Assembly: GCA_031552825.1 (NCBI GenBank)
Contig: JAVBMD010000022.1
Location: forward strand, 1 to 7,602
From: WQXF01 sp031552825
Lineage (GTDB): Bacteria > Bacillota > Clostridia > Christensenellales > Aristaeellaceae
Length of the DNA: 7,602 nucleotides
Reading direction: 5' to 3'
The notes under the pieces are model-generated. The model did no database searches and was not told the DNA's origin. It was given only the letters and a program-made list of their open reading frames with translations. The position numbers were made by a program, and so were the translations under genes. Positions 1 to 5,947 of this stretch are shown here, piece after piece. Every line of letters begins with the position of its first letter. Position 1 is the stretch's first letter.

Positions 1-95
1 TCGTGCCGCCTGTTTCCGAATCTCCGGCGTGGGTCTTCTATTCTCCCACTCAGATTCACCAGTCTTGTTATCGTCAGCTGTTCTCTGCGCTTCAT
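1..95 (-). CDS. N-terminus of a probable ISAs1-type transposase, cut by the window edge
   Basis: On the minus strand an ATG at 95 opens 31 codons that run off the left edge without a stop. An AGGAGAGGTG ribosome binding site lies about 7 bases upstream, at plus-strand 102-111. The peptide contains RIEDPRRRFGNRRH. This resembles the start of the domain that precedes the DDE domain in ISAs1-family transposases, where a DPR motif is followed about 8 residues later by RH. The surrounding DNA is less GC-rich than the rest of the window, which fits an inserted element. Only the first 31 residues are visible, so no catalytic residue can be checked. It could instead be the start of an unrelated small protein. 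The ribosome binding site and open frame are seen directly; the family is inferred from one short motif. Confidence 0.42.
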   Translation of the reverse strand, partial: MKRREQLTITRLVNLSGRIEDPRRRFGNRRH

Positions 96-222
96 TTTGC
101 TTCACCTCTCCTCTTGTCTTCGCTATCCCTCCTCCTTTTCCCTTTTGGTTCCTTATAACTTTTATGTGCTATATCTAGTAAATGATTTTACCCTGAACGA
201 AACGGCTTGCGCTGGAAAAAAA

Positions 223-262
223 TATAATGTGTACGCCGTTGTCACATTATGGCTGTTACAAT
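223..262 (+). promoter_or_regulatory. Candidate promoter region for the 307-1493 unit
   Basis: A perfect TATAAT lies at 223-228 and a second -10-like TACAAT at 257-262, upstream of the first gene. Neither has a good -35 hexamer at 16-18 bases. A TTGTCA at 239-244 is only 12 bases from the second box. The assignment rests on the -10 match and the position. The rest of 96-306 shows no plus-strand gene: the frame is open upstream of 307 but has no supported start there. Confidence 0.35.
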
Positions 263-306
263 GGAAAAACGCAAGACAAAATACTACTTTGAAGGGGGTC
301 GTTTTT

Positions 307-606
307 ATGTCCAAAGCCGTGATGTTTATCACCTTTAAGCTTGCCAAGGGGGCGTCGGTGCCGGAATTTTTGCGCGCGTCGGAAAAGTTGAACGACGTGC
401 ATATGTCCAAGCAAAAGGGCTATATTTCGTGGAAGCAGCTTCGTGAAGGCGAGCTATGGGCCGATTTGATCACGTGGGAAACGGCGGAAGACGCGCAAAA
501 AATCCTGGAGCCGCGCGAGCCGAGCGAAGAGATGGCGGCGTTCTACTCCTTCCTCGATGGGGATAGCTGCAAAGTGCAGCTTTTCACCGAGGAAAAGAGC
601 TATTGA
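307..606 (+). CDS. Small ABM-like (dimeric alpha/beta-barrel) protein, first tandem copy
   Basis: This encodes 99 residues. The ATG at 307 is chosen over farther upstream starts in the same frame because GAAGGGGG at 291-298 is well placed before it, and because the downstream paralog starts at the equivalent residue. Visible features are an N-terminal hydrophobic strand (AVMFITFKL), a helix with EFLRASEKLN, then QKGYIS and WADLITWE, and a C-terminal strand ending in KSY. This strand-helix-strand order with G-Y and W-x-x-x-x-W-E positions is typical of small ferredoxin-like proteins of the antibiotic-biosynthesis-monooxygenase (ABM)/dimeric alpha-beta barrel type. Many of these have no known substrate. 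No signal peptide or membrane segment is present, so it is probably a cytoplasmic dimer. The neighbour at 657 is a clear paralog. The fold is inferred; no enzymatic activity can be claimed. Confidence 0.75.
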   Translation: MSKAVMFITFKLAKGASVPEFLRASEKLNDVHMSKQKGYISWKQLREGELWADLITWETAEDAQKILEPREPSEEMAAFYSFLDGDSCKVQLFTEEKSY

Positions 607-620
607 CCGCAAGGGCTTCC

Positions 621-635
621 GCCGCGGAACGCGGC
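621..635 (+). promoter_or_regulatory. Intercistronic hairpin between the two paralogs
   Basis: GCCGCG at 621-626 and CGCGGC at 630-635 form a perfect 6-bp stem with a GAA triloop. It lies in the 50-base spacer just upstream of the AGGGGG ribosome binding site of the second copy. No T-run follows, so it is not an intrinsic terminator. It may stabilise the mRNA or tune translation of the second gene. The stem is seen; the role is inferred. Confidence 0.35.
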
Positions 636-656
636 TTAGAAGGGGGACGTTTCGCG

Positions 657-971
657 ATGCCGAACGCCGTGGAATTCGTAACGTTTTTTCTCAAAAAAGA
701 TGTGTCCGTGCAGGATTTTCTCCTCGTGTCGGATAAATTTAACCGGGAATACCTTTCTGGGCAAAAGGGCTACATTTCCCGCAGGCTGCTCGCCGACGGG
801 GAGATGTGGGCGGACTATGTGCTGTGGGAAACGATGGAGGACGCGCGTGCGGCCATGCGCGCGTGGCGCGAAAATGAGGCGGCCCGCGCGTATGTATCGC
901 TGTTGAAACCGAACGGAAAGGGATGCAGGCTGCTGCACCTTCCGGTGGAGAGAAGTTACGGGGAGCCCTGA
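657..971 (+). CDS. Small ABM-like (dimeric alpha/beta-barrel) protein, second tandem copy
   Basis: This encodes 104 residues. The ATG at 657 is preceded by AGGGGGACG (641-649). A TTG at 603 in the same frame would overlap the previous gene, but it lacks a comparable site and adds residues with no counterpart in the paralog. The protein aligns without gaps to the first copy: by my count 34 of the first 63 residues are identical, including QKGYIS and G-E-x-W-A-D followed by W-E-T-x-E-D-A. The C-terminal third has diverged, and this copy ends with an extra GEP tail after RSY. As with its neighbour, the likely fold is a ferredoxin-like dimeric barrel. Tandem copies could form a heterodimer, which is a guess. 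It is co-directional with the flanking genes and probably co-transcribed with them. Confidence 0.78.
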   Translation: MPNAVEFVTFFLKKDVSVQDFLLVSDKFNREYLSGQKGYISRRLLADGEMWADYVLWETMEDARAAMRAWRENEAARAYVSLLKPNGKGCRLLHLPVERSYGEP

Positions 972-1001
972 TTCAGACAAACGAGCGAAGTAGCGGTGTA
1001 A

Positions 1002-1493
1002 ATGGGCAAAATTATCAAGGACGGCTTCGCCTTTATGGCGTACGCAAACGCGGGGCTGATCCGCAAAATCGACGATGCGCCGGAGCTGAAAACCGAGCTG
1101 ATCGCGCTGAGCGAAACCAAGACGCACAGGCAGATGGCATCGTATGCCTTGCTGCTGGCGGAGCGCGTGCTGGCCTTGAGCGGGTTGGAACGCTCCGAGG
1201 CGGTGGAGGCGTGCTTTGCCATCCTGCCCAAGTGGCAGGCCGGGGAGGCGAGGTTTCAAGAGGCGCTGGAGGTGGCCGGGCGGCTGAACGACCTCGCCCG
1301 CGAGGAGAAAAATCCCGTGCGCGCCAAGGCGCTGCGCGCGATGGGGCAGGTGGCGGCGACGCCGCACGTCCGCTGGCACCCGCTGGTGGCCTCGGAATAC
1401 GCCGTCGTGCTGGTCAACCTGCTGCACCCGAAGGACTTGGCGAAGGCGCGGGAGGAGCGCGGGTGGCAGATCGCGCGGATGCAGGGCGTGTGA
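1002..1493 (+). CDS. Putative immunity protein, Imm5-like
   Basis: This encodes 163 residues, predicted all-helical and soluble, with no signal peptide. The central and C-terminal part resembles the Imm-5-like family often annotated as 'putative immunity protein'. It has an AERVL helix (about residues 53-57), a WQAGEARFQEA segment (78-88), then NPVRAKALRAMGQVAATPHV (104-123) with H122 and H126, and a closing RGWQIARM. The segment A-x-G-x-x-x-A-T-x-H-V followed by H and then an Ala/Tyr-rich helix is the most characteristic part. Such genes are often found alone, and no toxin is adjacent here. An in-frame TAA at 999-1001 directly precedes the ATG, so the start cannot lie upstream. The ribosome binding site is weak, and a start at 1035 is possible. 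The gap to the previous gene is 30 bases and a terminator follows at once. The gene is certain; the family is moderately certain and a true immunity function is unproven. Confidence 0.65.
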   Translation: MGKIIKDGFAFMAYANAGLIRKIDDAPELKTELIALSETKTHRQMASYALLLAERVLALSGLERSEAVEACFAILPKWQAGEARFQEALEVAGRLNDLAREEKNPVRAKALRAMGQVAATPHVRWHPLVASEYAVVLVNLLHPKDLAKAREERGWQIARMQGV

Positions 1494-1497
1494 TTTG

Positions 1498-1525
1498 AGC
1501 GTGTGATGCTTTCACGCGCTTTTTT
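1498..1525 (+). terminator. Intrinsic terminator of the first unit
   Basis: AGCGTGTGA (1498-1506) pairs with TCACGCGCT (1512-1520) through 9 bp with one G-T wobble and a TGCTT loop, followed by TTTTT. It starts 4 bases after the stop of the Imm5-like gene. Confidence 0.88.
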
Positions 1526-1526
1526 C

Positions 1527-1555
1527 TTGACTTTACGTAAGACGAAGCGTAGTAT
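1527..1555 (+). promoter_or_regulatory. Housekeeping-type promoter of the SH3 protein gene
   Basis: TTGACT (1527-1532) and TAGTAT (1550-1555) are separated by exactly 17 bases, close to the sigma-A consensus. The -35 box begins directly at the end of the preceding terminator's T-run, so one unit ends where the next begins. The gene start is 40 bases downstream of the -10. Confidence 0.72.
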
Positions 1556-1595
1556 GTAGCAAGAGAGATGTCGGGGCGCAAAGGGGAAGAGGAGC

Positions 1596-2660
1596 ATGAA
1601 AAAGCAGCGGATCGCTTGGGGGATGCTGGCGGTGCTATTGGTGTGCGCGGGCGCTTTCCCCGCGCTGGGCGCTGGGCTCGGGATCGCCGTCGTCGATGGC
1701 AAGACCGCCGACCGGGTACACCTGCGCGAGCGTCCTTCCGCGCAGTCGAGGTCGCTGGGGCTCTATTTCACGGGTACGCAGGCGCAAAGCGACGGCGTTT
1801 CGAGCGACGGATGGGTGCGGGTGCAAATCGGCGCGCAGGGCGGCTACATGAAAGCCGAGTACCTGCATTTCGGCGCGGAGCCGGGCGGCGTGCGGCCTCG
1901 GCAGCCGCTGGGAACCGTGCGCAACGCGAAACAGGGTAGCTGGGTAAACCTGCGCGACGCGCCGTCGCTGTACGCCACGTCTATCGGCAAGTACCAGAAC
2001 GGAGACGAGGCCGTGATCCTCGGCGAAACCGACACGCATTGGTACTACGTGCAAATCGGCACGCAGAACGGCTACATGCTGGCCGATTACATGGCGATGG
2101 GCGATGCCGCCGCGCCCGGCGCGTTCAAGGCGGTATTGCTGGGCGACGCGACGTTCGTCCGCGCCAACGATCAGCGCGCGATGGATATCCGCCAACTCAC
2201 GCAAGCGTTTGACGGCGTCGTGGATACCGCGATGGAGATCGCGCAGTTTGCGCTGGCCGATCTGGATCGCGACGGCGTGCCGGAAGTGATCCTTTCGATA
2301 AAGGCCGTGGGGGGCTACGATTACGGCGTTGCGCTGCTGCGCTATCAGGACGGCGCGGTGTATGGGTACGATTTGGTGTACCGTGCTTTTATGAGGCTGA
2401 AGGCCGACGGAACGTTTTCCTTTTCCAGCGGCGCGATGGATAGCGGCTTTGGCACGCTGCGCTTCGCGAAGGACGGCTGCGCGATCGTCGAGGAGAGCTA
2501 CAGCCAGTCGGGCGCGGGTTCCGATGTTGCCTACTTCGTGAATCGCGCGCCTGCCACCGAGGCGGCGTACCGTGCGGCCCTGCGTCGGCAGGAGGAGAAG
2601 CCGGACGCAGTGTGGTATGCTTTCACCGAGGCCAACATCGGGGCGATGTTTCCGCAATGA
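1596..2660 (+). CDS. Secreted protein with two bacterial SH3 domains; possibly shortened by an in-frame stop
   Basis: This encodes 354 residues from the ATG at 1596, preceded by the purine-rich AAGGGGAAGAGGAG. A Sec signal peptide is evident: KK-R, a hydrophobic core at about 9-21, and a likely cut after ALGA near residue 26. Two SH3b repeats follow. The first, at about 33-92, has VHLRERPS and then WVRVQIG and GYMKAEYL. The second, at about 107-168, has VNLRDAPS and then WYYVQIG and GYMLADYM. SH3b domains usually bind cell-wall peptides, so an extracellular wall-associated role is likely. The C-terminal half is a separate domain containing LADLDRDGVPEVIL (around 218-232). This Asp-rich loop resembles EF-hand-like or VCBS-type calcium-binding turns. 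I do not recognise the rest. The TGA at 2658-2660 is followed by 57 more open codons in the same frame, so the real product may once have been 412 residues. Confidence 0.82.
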   Translation: MKKQRIAWGMLAVLLVCAGAFPALGAGLGIAVVDGKTADRVHLRERPSAQSRSLGLYFTGTQAQSDGVSSDGWVRVQIGAQGGYMKAEYLHFGAEPGGVRPRQPLGTVRNAKQGSWVNLRDAPSLYATSIGKYQNGDEAVILGETDTHWYYVQIGTQNGYMLADYMAMGDAAAPGAFKAVLLGDATFVRANDQRAMDIRQLTQAFDGVVDTAMEIAQFALADLDRDGVPEVILSIKAVGGYDYGVALLRYQDGAVYGYDLVYRAFMRLKADGTFSFSSGAMDSGFGTLRFAKDGCAIVEESYSQSGAGSDVAYFVNRAPATEAAYRAALRRQEEKPDAVWYAFTEANIGAMFPQ

Positions 2661-2834
2661 ACCCGCGCGGAGCGGTACGATCTGTACGTCGCCTTTGAGG
2701 ATGCATACGGCACGAAGGAATATCGCTTCGTTTTCGATGGCAGCAGCTATCGAAAGCCCAAGGTGACCGAGCGCGGCCAGTGCCGGGTGTGTTACCCGCA
2801 GTTTGACGAGCAGGCGGGGATGCTGACGGAGTGA
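2661..2834 (+). pseudogene. In-frame continuation of the SH3 protein gene after the TGA
   Basis: Directly after the TGA at 2658-2660 the same frame stays open for 57 codons and ends at a TGA at 2832-2834, 13 bases before the next terminator. The translation reads like ordinary protein (ERYDLYVAFEDAYG, then EYRFVFDGSSYRKPKV, then CRVCYP) and codon choice is like the upstream part. It has no convincing start codon or ribosome binding site of its own. The simplest reading is that a single-base change, for example TGG or CGA to TGA, or a sequencing error, split one gene. Programmed readthrough is less likely, and I see no convincing selenocysteine insertion element. Whether homologs carry this tail is not known from the sequence alone. 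Confidence 0.55.
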
Positions 2835-2847
2835 AGGGATTACGGAT

Positions 2848-2888
2848 AAAGCCGAGCATCCGTCGCTCGGTTTTCTTTTTTCTTTTTT
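2848..2888 (+). terminator. Intrinsic terminator after the SH3 gene tail
   Basis: CCGAGC (2852-2857) pairs with GCTCGG (2865-2870) around a 7-base loop. AAAG upstream can pair with the TTTT downstream to lengthen the stem, and a long T-rich tract runs to about 2888. Its position just after the 2834 stop supports the extended reading frame as the true 3' end of the gene. Confidence 0.88.
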
Positions 2889-2889
2889 C

Positions 2890-2947
2890 CCCCGCGAACC
2901 TTTTTCTGCCTTTCGAACGACTTAATAGATGTCCCGTGTTCGCGGGG
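2890..2947 (+). promoter_or_regulatory. Promoter region of the sigma operon, bracketed by a 10-bp inverted repeat
   Basis: CCCCGCGAAC (2890-2899) and GTTCGCGGGG (2938-2947) are a perfect inverted repeat, 38 bases apart. Between them lie CGAACGACTTAATAGAT and a TTAATA (2922-2927) that could serve as a -10. No good sigma-A -35 is visible. GAACC at 2896-2900 resembles the GAAC-type -35 of many ECF promoters, so autoregulation by the downstream sigma factor is plausible but unproven. A perfect palindrome, CTTGCGCAAG, follows at 2948-2957, just before the ribosome binding site. Confidence 0.4.
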
Positions 2948-2981
2948 CTTGCGCAAGAATCCGTGCCGGAGGAGGGATAGG

Positions 2982-3488
2982 GTGGACATTCAGACTTTTG
3001 AAGCGGAAGTGATGAAAATCGAGCGATTGCTCTACCGGGTGAGCTGGTCGATGCTCTCCGATCAAGCCGACTGCGCCGACGCTGTGCAGGAGGCGCTGAC
3101 CCGGGCTTGGCAGAACCGCCATACCTTGCGCAACGACAAGGCGTTCCGGGGCTGGCTGGTGCGGATTTTAAACAACGTGTGTACCGATATGCTGCGCAAG
3201 CGCAAACGGCAGCGCTGGCTGCCCTTGGAGGACGATGCGCTTACGGCGCTGCCCGGCGCGGAGGGCGGATTTTCCACGGTCGATCTGCTCGCGTCGCTCA
3301 GCCCGGAGCACCGCACGACGGTGGTGCTGCACTATCTTGAAACCTACAGGGTGCGCGATATCGCGCAAATGCTGGATACGCCGGTGGGTACCGTCAAGCG
3401 GCGCTTGATGGAGGCGCGCGCCTGCATGCGCAGAGCCGCCGATCCGCAGGCCGATAGACAGGGAGGGATCCGCTATGAAAAAGCATGA
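2982..3488 (+). CDS. ECF-family RNA polymerase sigma factor
   Basis: This encodes 168 residues. The GTG at 2982 is preferred because GGAGGAGG (2968-2975) sits 6 bases upstream; a TTG at 2949 in the same frame lies within a palindrome and has no such site. Region 2 spans about 11-74: LLYRVSWSMLSDQADCADAV, then EALTRAWQN, FRGWLVRILNN and a basic KRKRQ end. Region 4 spans about 104-152: LASLSPEHRTTVVLHYLE, then the helix-turn-helix VRDIAQMLDTPVGTVKRRL. Regions 1.1 and 3 are absent, as expected for an ECF (group 4) sigma factor of this length. It would direct RNA polymerase to a small regulon when released from the anti-sigma factor encoded next, whose start overlaps its last 14 bases. The region between domains 2 and 4 is short. 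The specific ECF group cannot be set from sequence alone. Confidence 0.93.
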   Translation: MDIQTFEAEVMKIERLLYRVSWSMLSDQADCADAVQEALTRAWQNRHTLRNDKAFRGWLVRILNNVCTDMLRKRKRQRWLPLEDDALTALPGAEGGFSTVDLLASLSPEHRTTVVLHYLETYRVRDIAQMLDTPVGTVKRRLMEARACMRRAADPQADRQGGIRYEKA

Positions 3489-4650
3489 GTTGCGCGACGC
3501 GCTGGCGGCAGCCGTGCCTGAAGCAGCGCCGATCTTTGGCAGCGCGATGCGCGCCACCCTCGCCGAGCTTGCGCGCCAAGAGAACGAAAGGCAGGGAACG
3601 CCCATCGCAAAGCGCGTGATGAACAAGCGCCGGGCGCTGACGCTCGTGCTGGCCGTCCTGCTGCTGGTGGCGGCGGTGGCGACGGCGGCGACGCTGCTCG
3701 CCCGCGATCTGTTTGACGTAACCATGGGCGACACGCCGACCAACGCCGCCTCGCTCACGCAATACAACCTTGCCAAGGAAACCGTAGGAAGCGCCGAGAT
3801 CACCGTCCGGGAGGCCGCTTACGACGGCATGACGCTCTACATCGTCTACAGCATCCGCGATCTGACGGCCACCGAGCCGCTGGGCGCGGCGGACGAATCC
3901 GGCGAGCGCCGCCTGCGCGAGGAGGACTATGCGCGGATCGAAGGCCTCGGCGTCGGCTGGTGGTGGGATAACCTTTGGATCGACGGCAAGAGCGTCAACA
4001 TGCCCAACATGTCCGGCGGGGAGGACTTGCCCGGCGAGGAGAACGGCGAGGCGCTCTACTACATGCAGTACCGCCTCGATCAGGAGAACGTGTTCCTCGA
4101 TGGCAAGAGCGTGGAGATCGCTCTGCCCATCGGCGAGCGGCAGGCGTTTGAATCGCTGATCCGAACCGATGAGGGCATCGCCAAGCCCGAGAAGGGCATG
4201 GTAACCTTCCGCTTGGATTGCTCCAGCCGCGGGCAGGTGGCCACCGAGGAGCCGAACCTCACTACGGAGGCCGCCAAATGGCGCGCCAAGGTGTCCAAGG
4301 TGGTGTACACGCCGCTGCAGATGTACGTGACGCTGGATTGGGCGGTGAAGCCCGAGGTGATGGCGGCGTACATCGCCGAGAATGGCGACGGCTACTACGA
4401 AAACGGCGTGAAGCTCTGGGCATACGACGGCGCGGAGGTTTGCGGCGGCGAGATCATGAGCATGAAGCTGGTGGACGAGGGCGGCAAGCCGGTATTCGAA
4501 ACCATGCGCGGCTACTACGGCTGCAAGGGCATGGGCGCCGAGCAGGCATGGTATACCTTCCCGTACGCCGAGCGGTACCCCGAAAAGATGTACCTCGCGC
4601 CGGAGGTCGGCGGCGAGGTGGACATGGCGCAGGCGGTGAGGGTCAAGTGA
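3475..4650 (+). CDS. Membrane anti-sigma factor, DUF4179-like
   Basis: This encodes 391 residues. The ATG at 3475 follows GGGAGGG at 3461-3467 and overlaps the sigma gene by 14 bases, which suggests translational coupling and a fixed ratio of the two proteins. The N-terminal ~50 residues are predicted cytoplasmic and helical (LAAAVPEAAPIFGSAM, then LAELARQE), the part that would bind the sigma factor. A basic KRR and one membrane segment follow at about 54-75 (LTLVLAVLLLVAAVATAATL). The remaining ~315 residues should be outside the cell. They open with a DUF4179-like stretch (EITVREAAYDGMTLYIVYSI) and continue with WWWDNLWIDGKSVNMPNMSG (about 160-180) and FLDGKSVEIALPIGE. The exterior domain presumably senses a cell-envelope signal. 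No zinc-binding HxxxCxxC anti-sigma motif is present. Sigma binding is inferred from gene order and topology. Confidence 0.82.
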   Translation: MKKHELRDALAAAVPEAAPIFGSAMRATLAELARQENERQGTPIAKRVMNKRRALTLVLAVLLLVAAVATAATLLARDLFDVTMGDTPTNAASLTQYNLAKETVGSAEITVREAAYDGMTLYIVYSIRDLTATEPLGAADESGERRLREEDYARIEGLGVGWWWDNLWIDGKSVNMPNMSGGEDLPGEENGEALYYMQYRLDQENVFLDGKSVEIALPIGERQAFESLIRTDEGIAKPEKGMVTFRLDCSSRGQVATEEPNLTTEAAKWRAKVSKVVYTPLQMYVTLDWAVKPEVMAAYIAENGDGYYENGVKLWAYDGAEVCGGEIMSMKLVDEGGKPVFETMRGYYGCKGMGAEQAWYTFPYAERYPEKMYLAPEVGGEVDMAQAVRVK

Positions 4651-5810
4651 GAAAATGCGCAATGAGAAGGCGCGCCGCCGCCCTGCTGCTGTGCGCAGCC
4701 TGCTTCGCAGCGCCCGCCGCGCGCGCCGCGCCGCAATACGTCACCCTCGCCGCGCTTCGCGAGGAGGTGCGCGGCGGCTGGCACGAGACCTACGAGGCGC
4801 ATGGGCGCACCGTCGCCATCGATCTGGACATCCTTGTGCCGGAGGCCGAGGCCGCGCCGGTACTCAAGGTGGAACGGGCGCCTGCGCCCGAGGACGCGCT
4901 GCTGGCGGCGTACGATGTAATCGAGCGCTATCCGAACGGCAGCAGCCTGCTCGGCGTTTCCAAGGGCGATCCGGGGCGTGGCAATCTCTACAAAACGGTC
5001 AAGGGAAAGGTTACCGAAGCGCCGATTCGGTACTTCGACGCGCCGGACATCGATTGGAACGCGCGCGCCGAGGACAATCCGCTCGACATGCGCAGGGCGG
5101 CGGATATCGCGCTGGACGAGATCGAGCGCCTGTACGGGCCGGAAATGCGCGCTGGCTTCGAGGTGAAAACCATCGGCGCGGGCGGCAAGGCCTACTACTG
5201 GGAGGGCTGCGACGGCGCGCGGCCGATCCTCAAAAGGCCGGTGGACGCCCCGGGCAACATCGGCACCTACTACATCGACTTCCGCGCGGTGTTCCGCGGC
5301 ATCCCGGTGATTTTCGGCGGGGGCGGTTGGTTTGCCGATTACATACGGGGCGAGCTGCCCAGCGATAACCCGATGGCCTGTTCGGCTAGCGGCGACGTGG
5401 CAACGCCGGAGGACTACAGCCTCGGCATCCACGCGGCGCGCGAGATCGAAATGCGGCACGCCGATGTGCCGCTGGCGCCCTTCGCCGAGGTAAAAAAGGC
5501 GCTGGAGACGCAAATTCAAAACGGCCGCGTGCGCACGCTGGAGCGGCTGGAGCTGGGCTACGTGCAGTATTACGATCCCGAACGTGCCGACGCGAGCTGG
5601 CTGGTGCCGTGCTGGGTGGCGTTCGGCGAGATGTACAGCGACGCGAGCGGCGAGCCGCGCCTGTATGCCGACAAGGAGATGTCCTTCGCCCAGAAGGAAA
5701 ACGGCTGGCTGATCGTGCGCGCGCAAACCGGCGCGCTGCAGGATTCCTTTGATCGGAGCAAAACCCGGCGCTATGTGCCGGAGACCTTTGGCTGGGAAGC
5801 GGTGCGATAG
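4647..5810 (+). CDS. Secreted protein of unknown function, third gene of the sigma operon
   Basis: This encodes 387 residues from the GTG at 4647, which overlaps the stop of the anti-sigma gene by four bases (GTGA); GGTGAGGG lies just upstream at 4635-4642. An ATG at 4662 is an alternative start and also leaves a full signal peptide. The N-terminus is RRR followed by AAALLLCAACFAAPAARA, a Sec signal with a likely cut near residue 27; I see no lipobox. The mature part has no catalytic motif that I recognise. It contains a Gly-rich turn (VIFGGGGWFADYI), a segment VKKALETQIQNGRVRTLERL before LELGYVQYYDP (around residue 300), and SWLVPCWVAFGEMY. This late pattern recalls uncharacterised secreted proteins of Clostridia that accompany signalling genes. 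Its place in the operon suggests an extracytoplasmic partner of the anti-sigma factor, perhaps in sensing. That role is inference only. Confidence 0.8.
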   Translation: MRKCAMRRRAAALLLCAACFAAPAARAAPQYVTLAALREEVRGGWHETYEAHGRTVAIDLDILVPEAEAAPVLKVERAPAPEDALLAAYDVIERYPNGSSLLGVSKGDPGRGNLYKTVKGKVTEAPIRYFDAPDIDWNARAEDNPLDMRRAADIALDEIERLYGPEMRAGFEVKTIGAGGKAYYWEGCDGARPILKRPVDAPGNIGTYYIDFRAVFRGIPVIFGGGGWFADYIRGELPSDNPMACSASGDVATPEDYSLGIHAAREIEMRHADVPLAPFAEVKKALETQIQNGRVRTLERLELGYVQYYDPERADASWLVPCWVAFGEMYSDASGEPRLYADKEMSFAQKENGWLIVRAQTGALQDSFDRSKTRRYVPETFGWEAVR

Positions 5811-5840
5811 CTGCGCCGCAATCAAATCGTCCGCGTCATC

Positions 5841-5876
5841 GGCCGGGTGTGGGAGAGATCCCCGCCCGGTCGTTTT
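5841..5876 (+). terminator. Hairpin terminator of the sigma operon
   Basis: GGCCGGGTG (5841-5849) and GGGA (5851-5854) pair with TCCCCGCCCGGTC (5859-5871), giving about 13 bp with one bulged T and a GAGA-type loop. TTTT follows at 5873-5876. The stem is strong but the T-run is short. It starts 30 bases after the operon's last stop. Confidence 0.7.
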
Positions 5877-5912
5877 GAATGTCCGAAAACGGCGAGCAAT
5901 CCTGCTGGGATA

Positions 5913-5921
5913 TGCTATACT
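5913..5921 (+). promoter_or_regulatory. Extended -10 promoter of the Ada-AlkA gene
   Basis: TGCTATACT at 5913-5921 is an extended -10 (TG-N-TATACT). The expected -35 position (5893-5898, CGAGCA) is a poor match, which fits either an extended -10 promoter or one that needs an activator. AAA-N6-GCAA at 5887-5899 overlaps that position and resembles the enteric Ada box (AAT-N6-GCAA). The ribosome binding site GAGGGGGG lies at 5933-5940. Confidence 0.62.
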
Positions 5922-5947
5922 GTAGCTAAAACGAGGGGGGCGAGCCG

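Noticed and set aside
97..306. An N-terminal extension of the first ABM-like gene, open in frame from 97
   Set aside because: The extra 70 residues are unlike the family, the paralog lacks them, and the strong ribosome binding site is at 291-298 before the ATG at 307.
2658..2700. TGA as selenocysteine or as tryptophan
   Set aside because: Several neighbouring genes end with TGA followed by terminators or new starts, tryptophan is encoded by TGG, and only a weak GTAC/GTAC hairpin lies downstream, which is not a convincing insertion element.
4218..4646. Upstream extension of the third sigma-operon gene, open in frame back to 4218
   Set aside because: It lies inside the anti-sigma gene in another frame, gives low-complexity Arg/Gly-rich sequence, and the signal peptide begins only at the GTG at 4647.
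3394..5825. Long minus-strand open frames opposite the anti-sigma and secreted-protein genes (to 4662 and 5825)
   Set aside because: They are shadows caused by high GC and codon bias: His/Arg/Ala-rich translations with no recognisable domain, and they lie opposite well-supported genes with ribosome binding sites.
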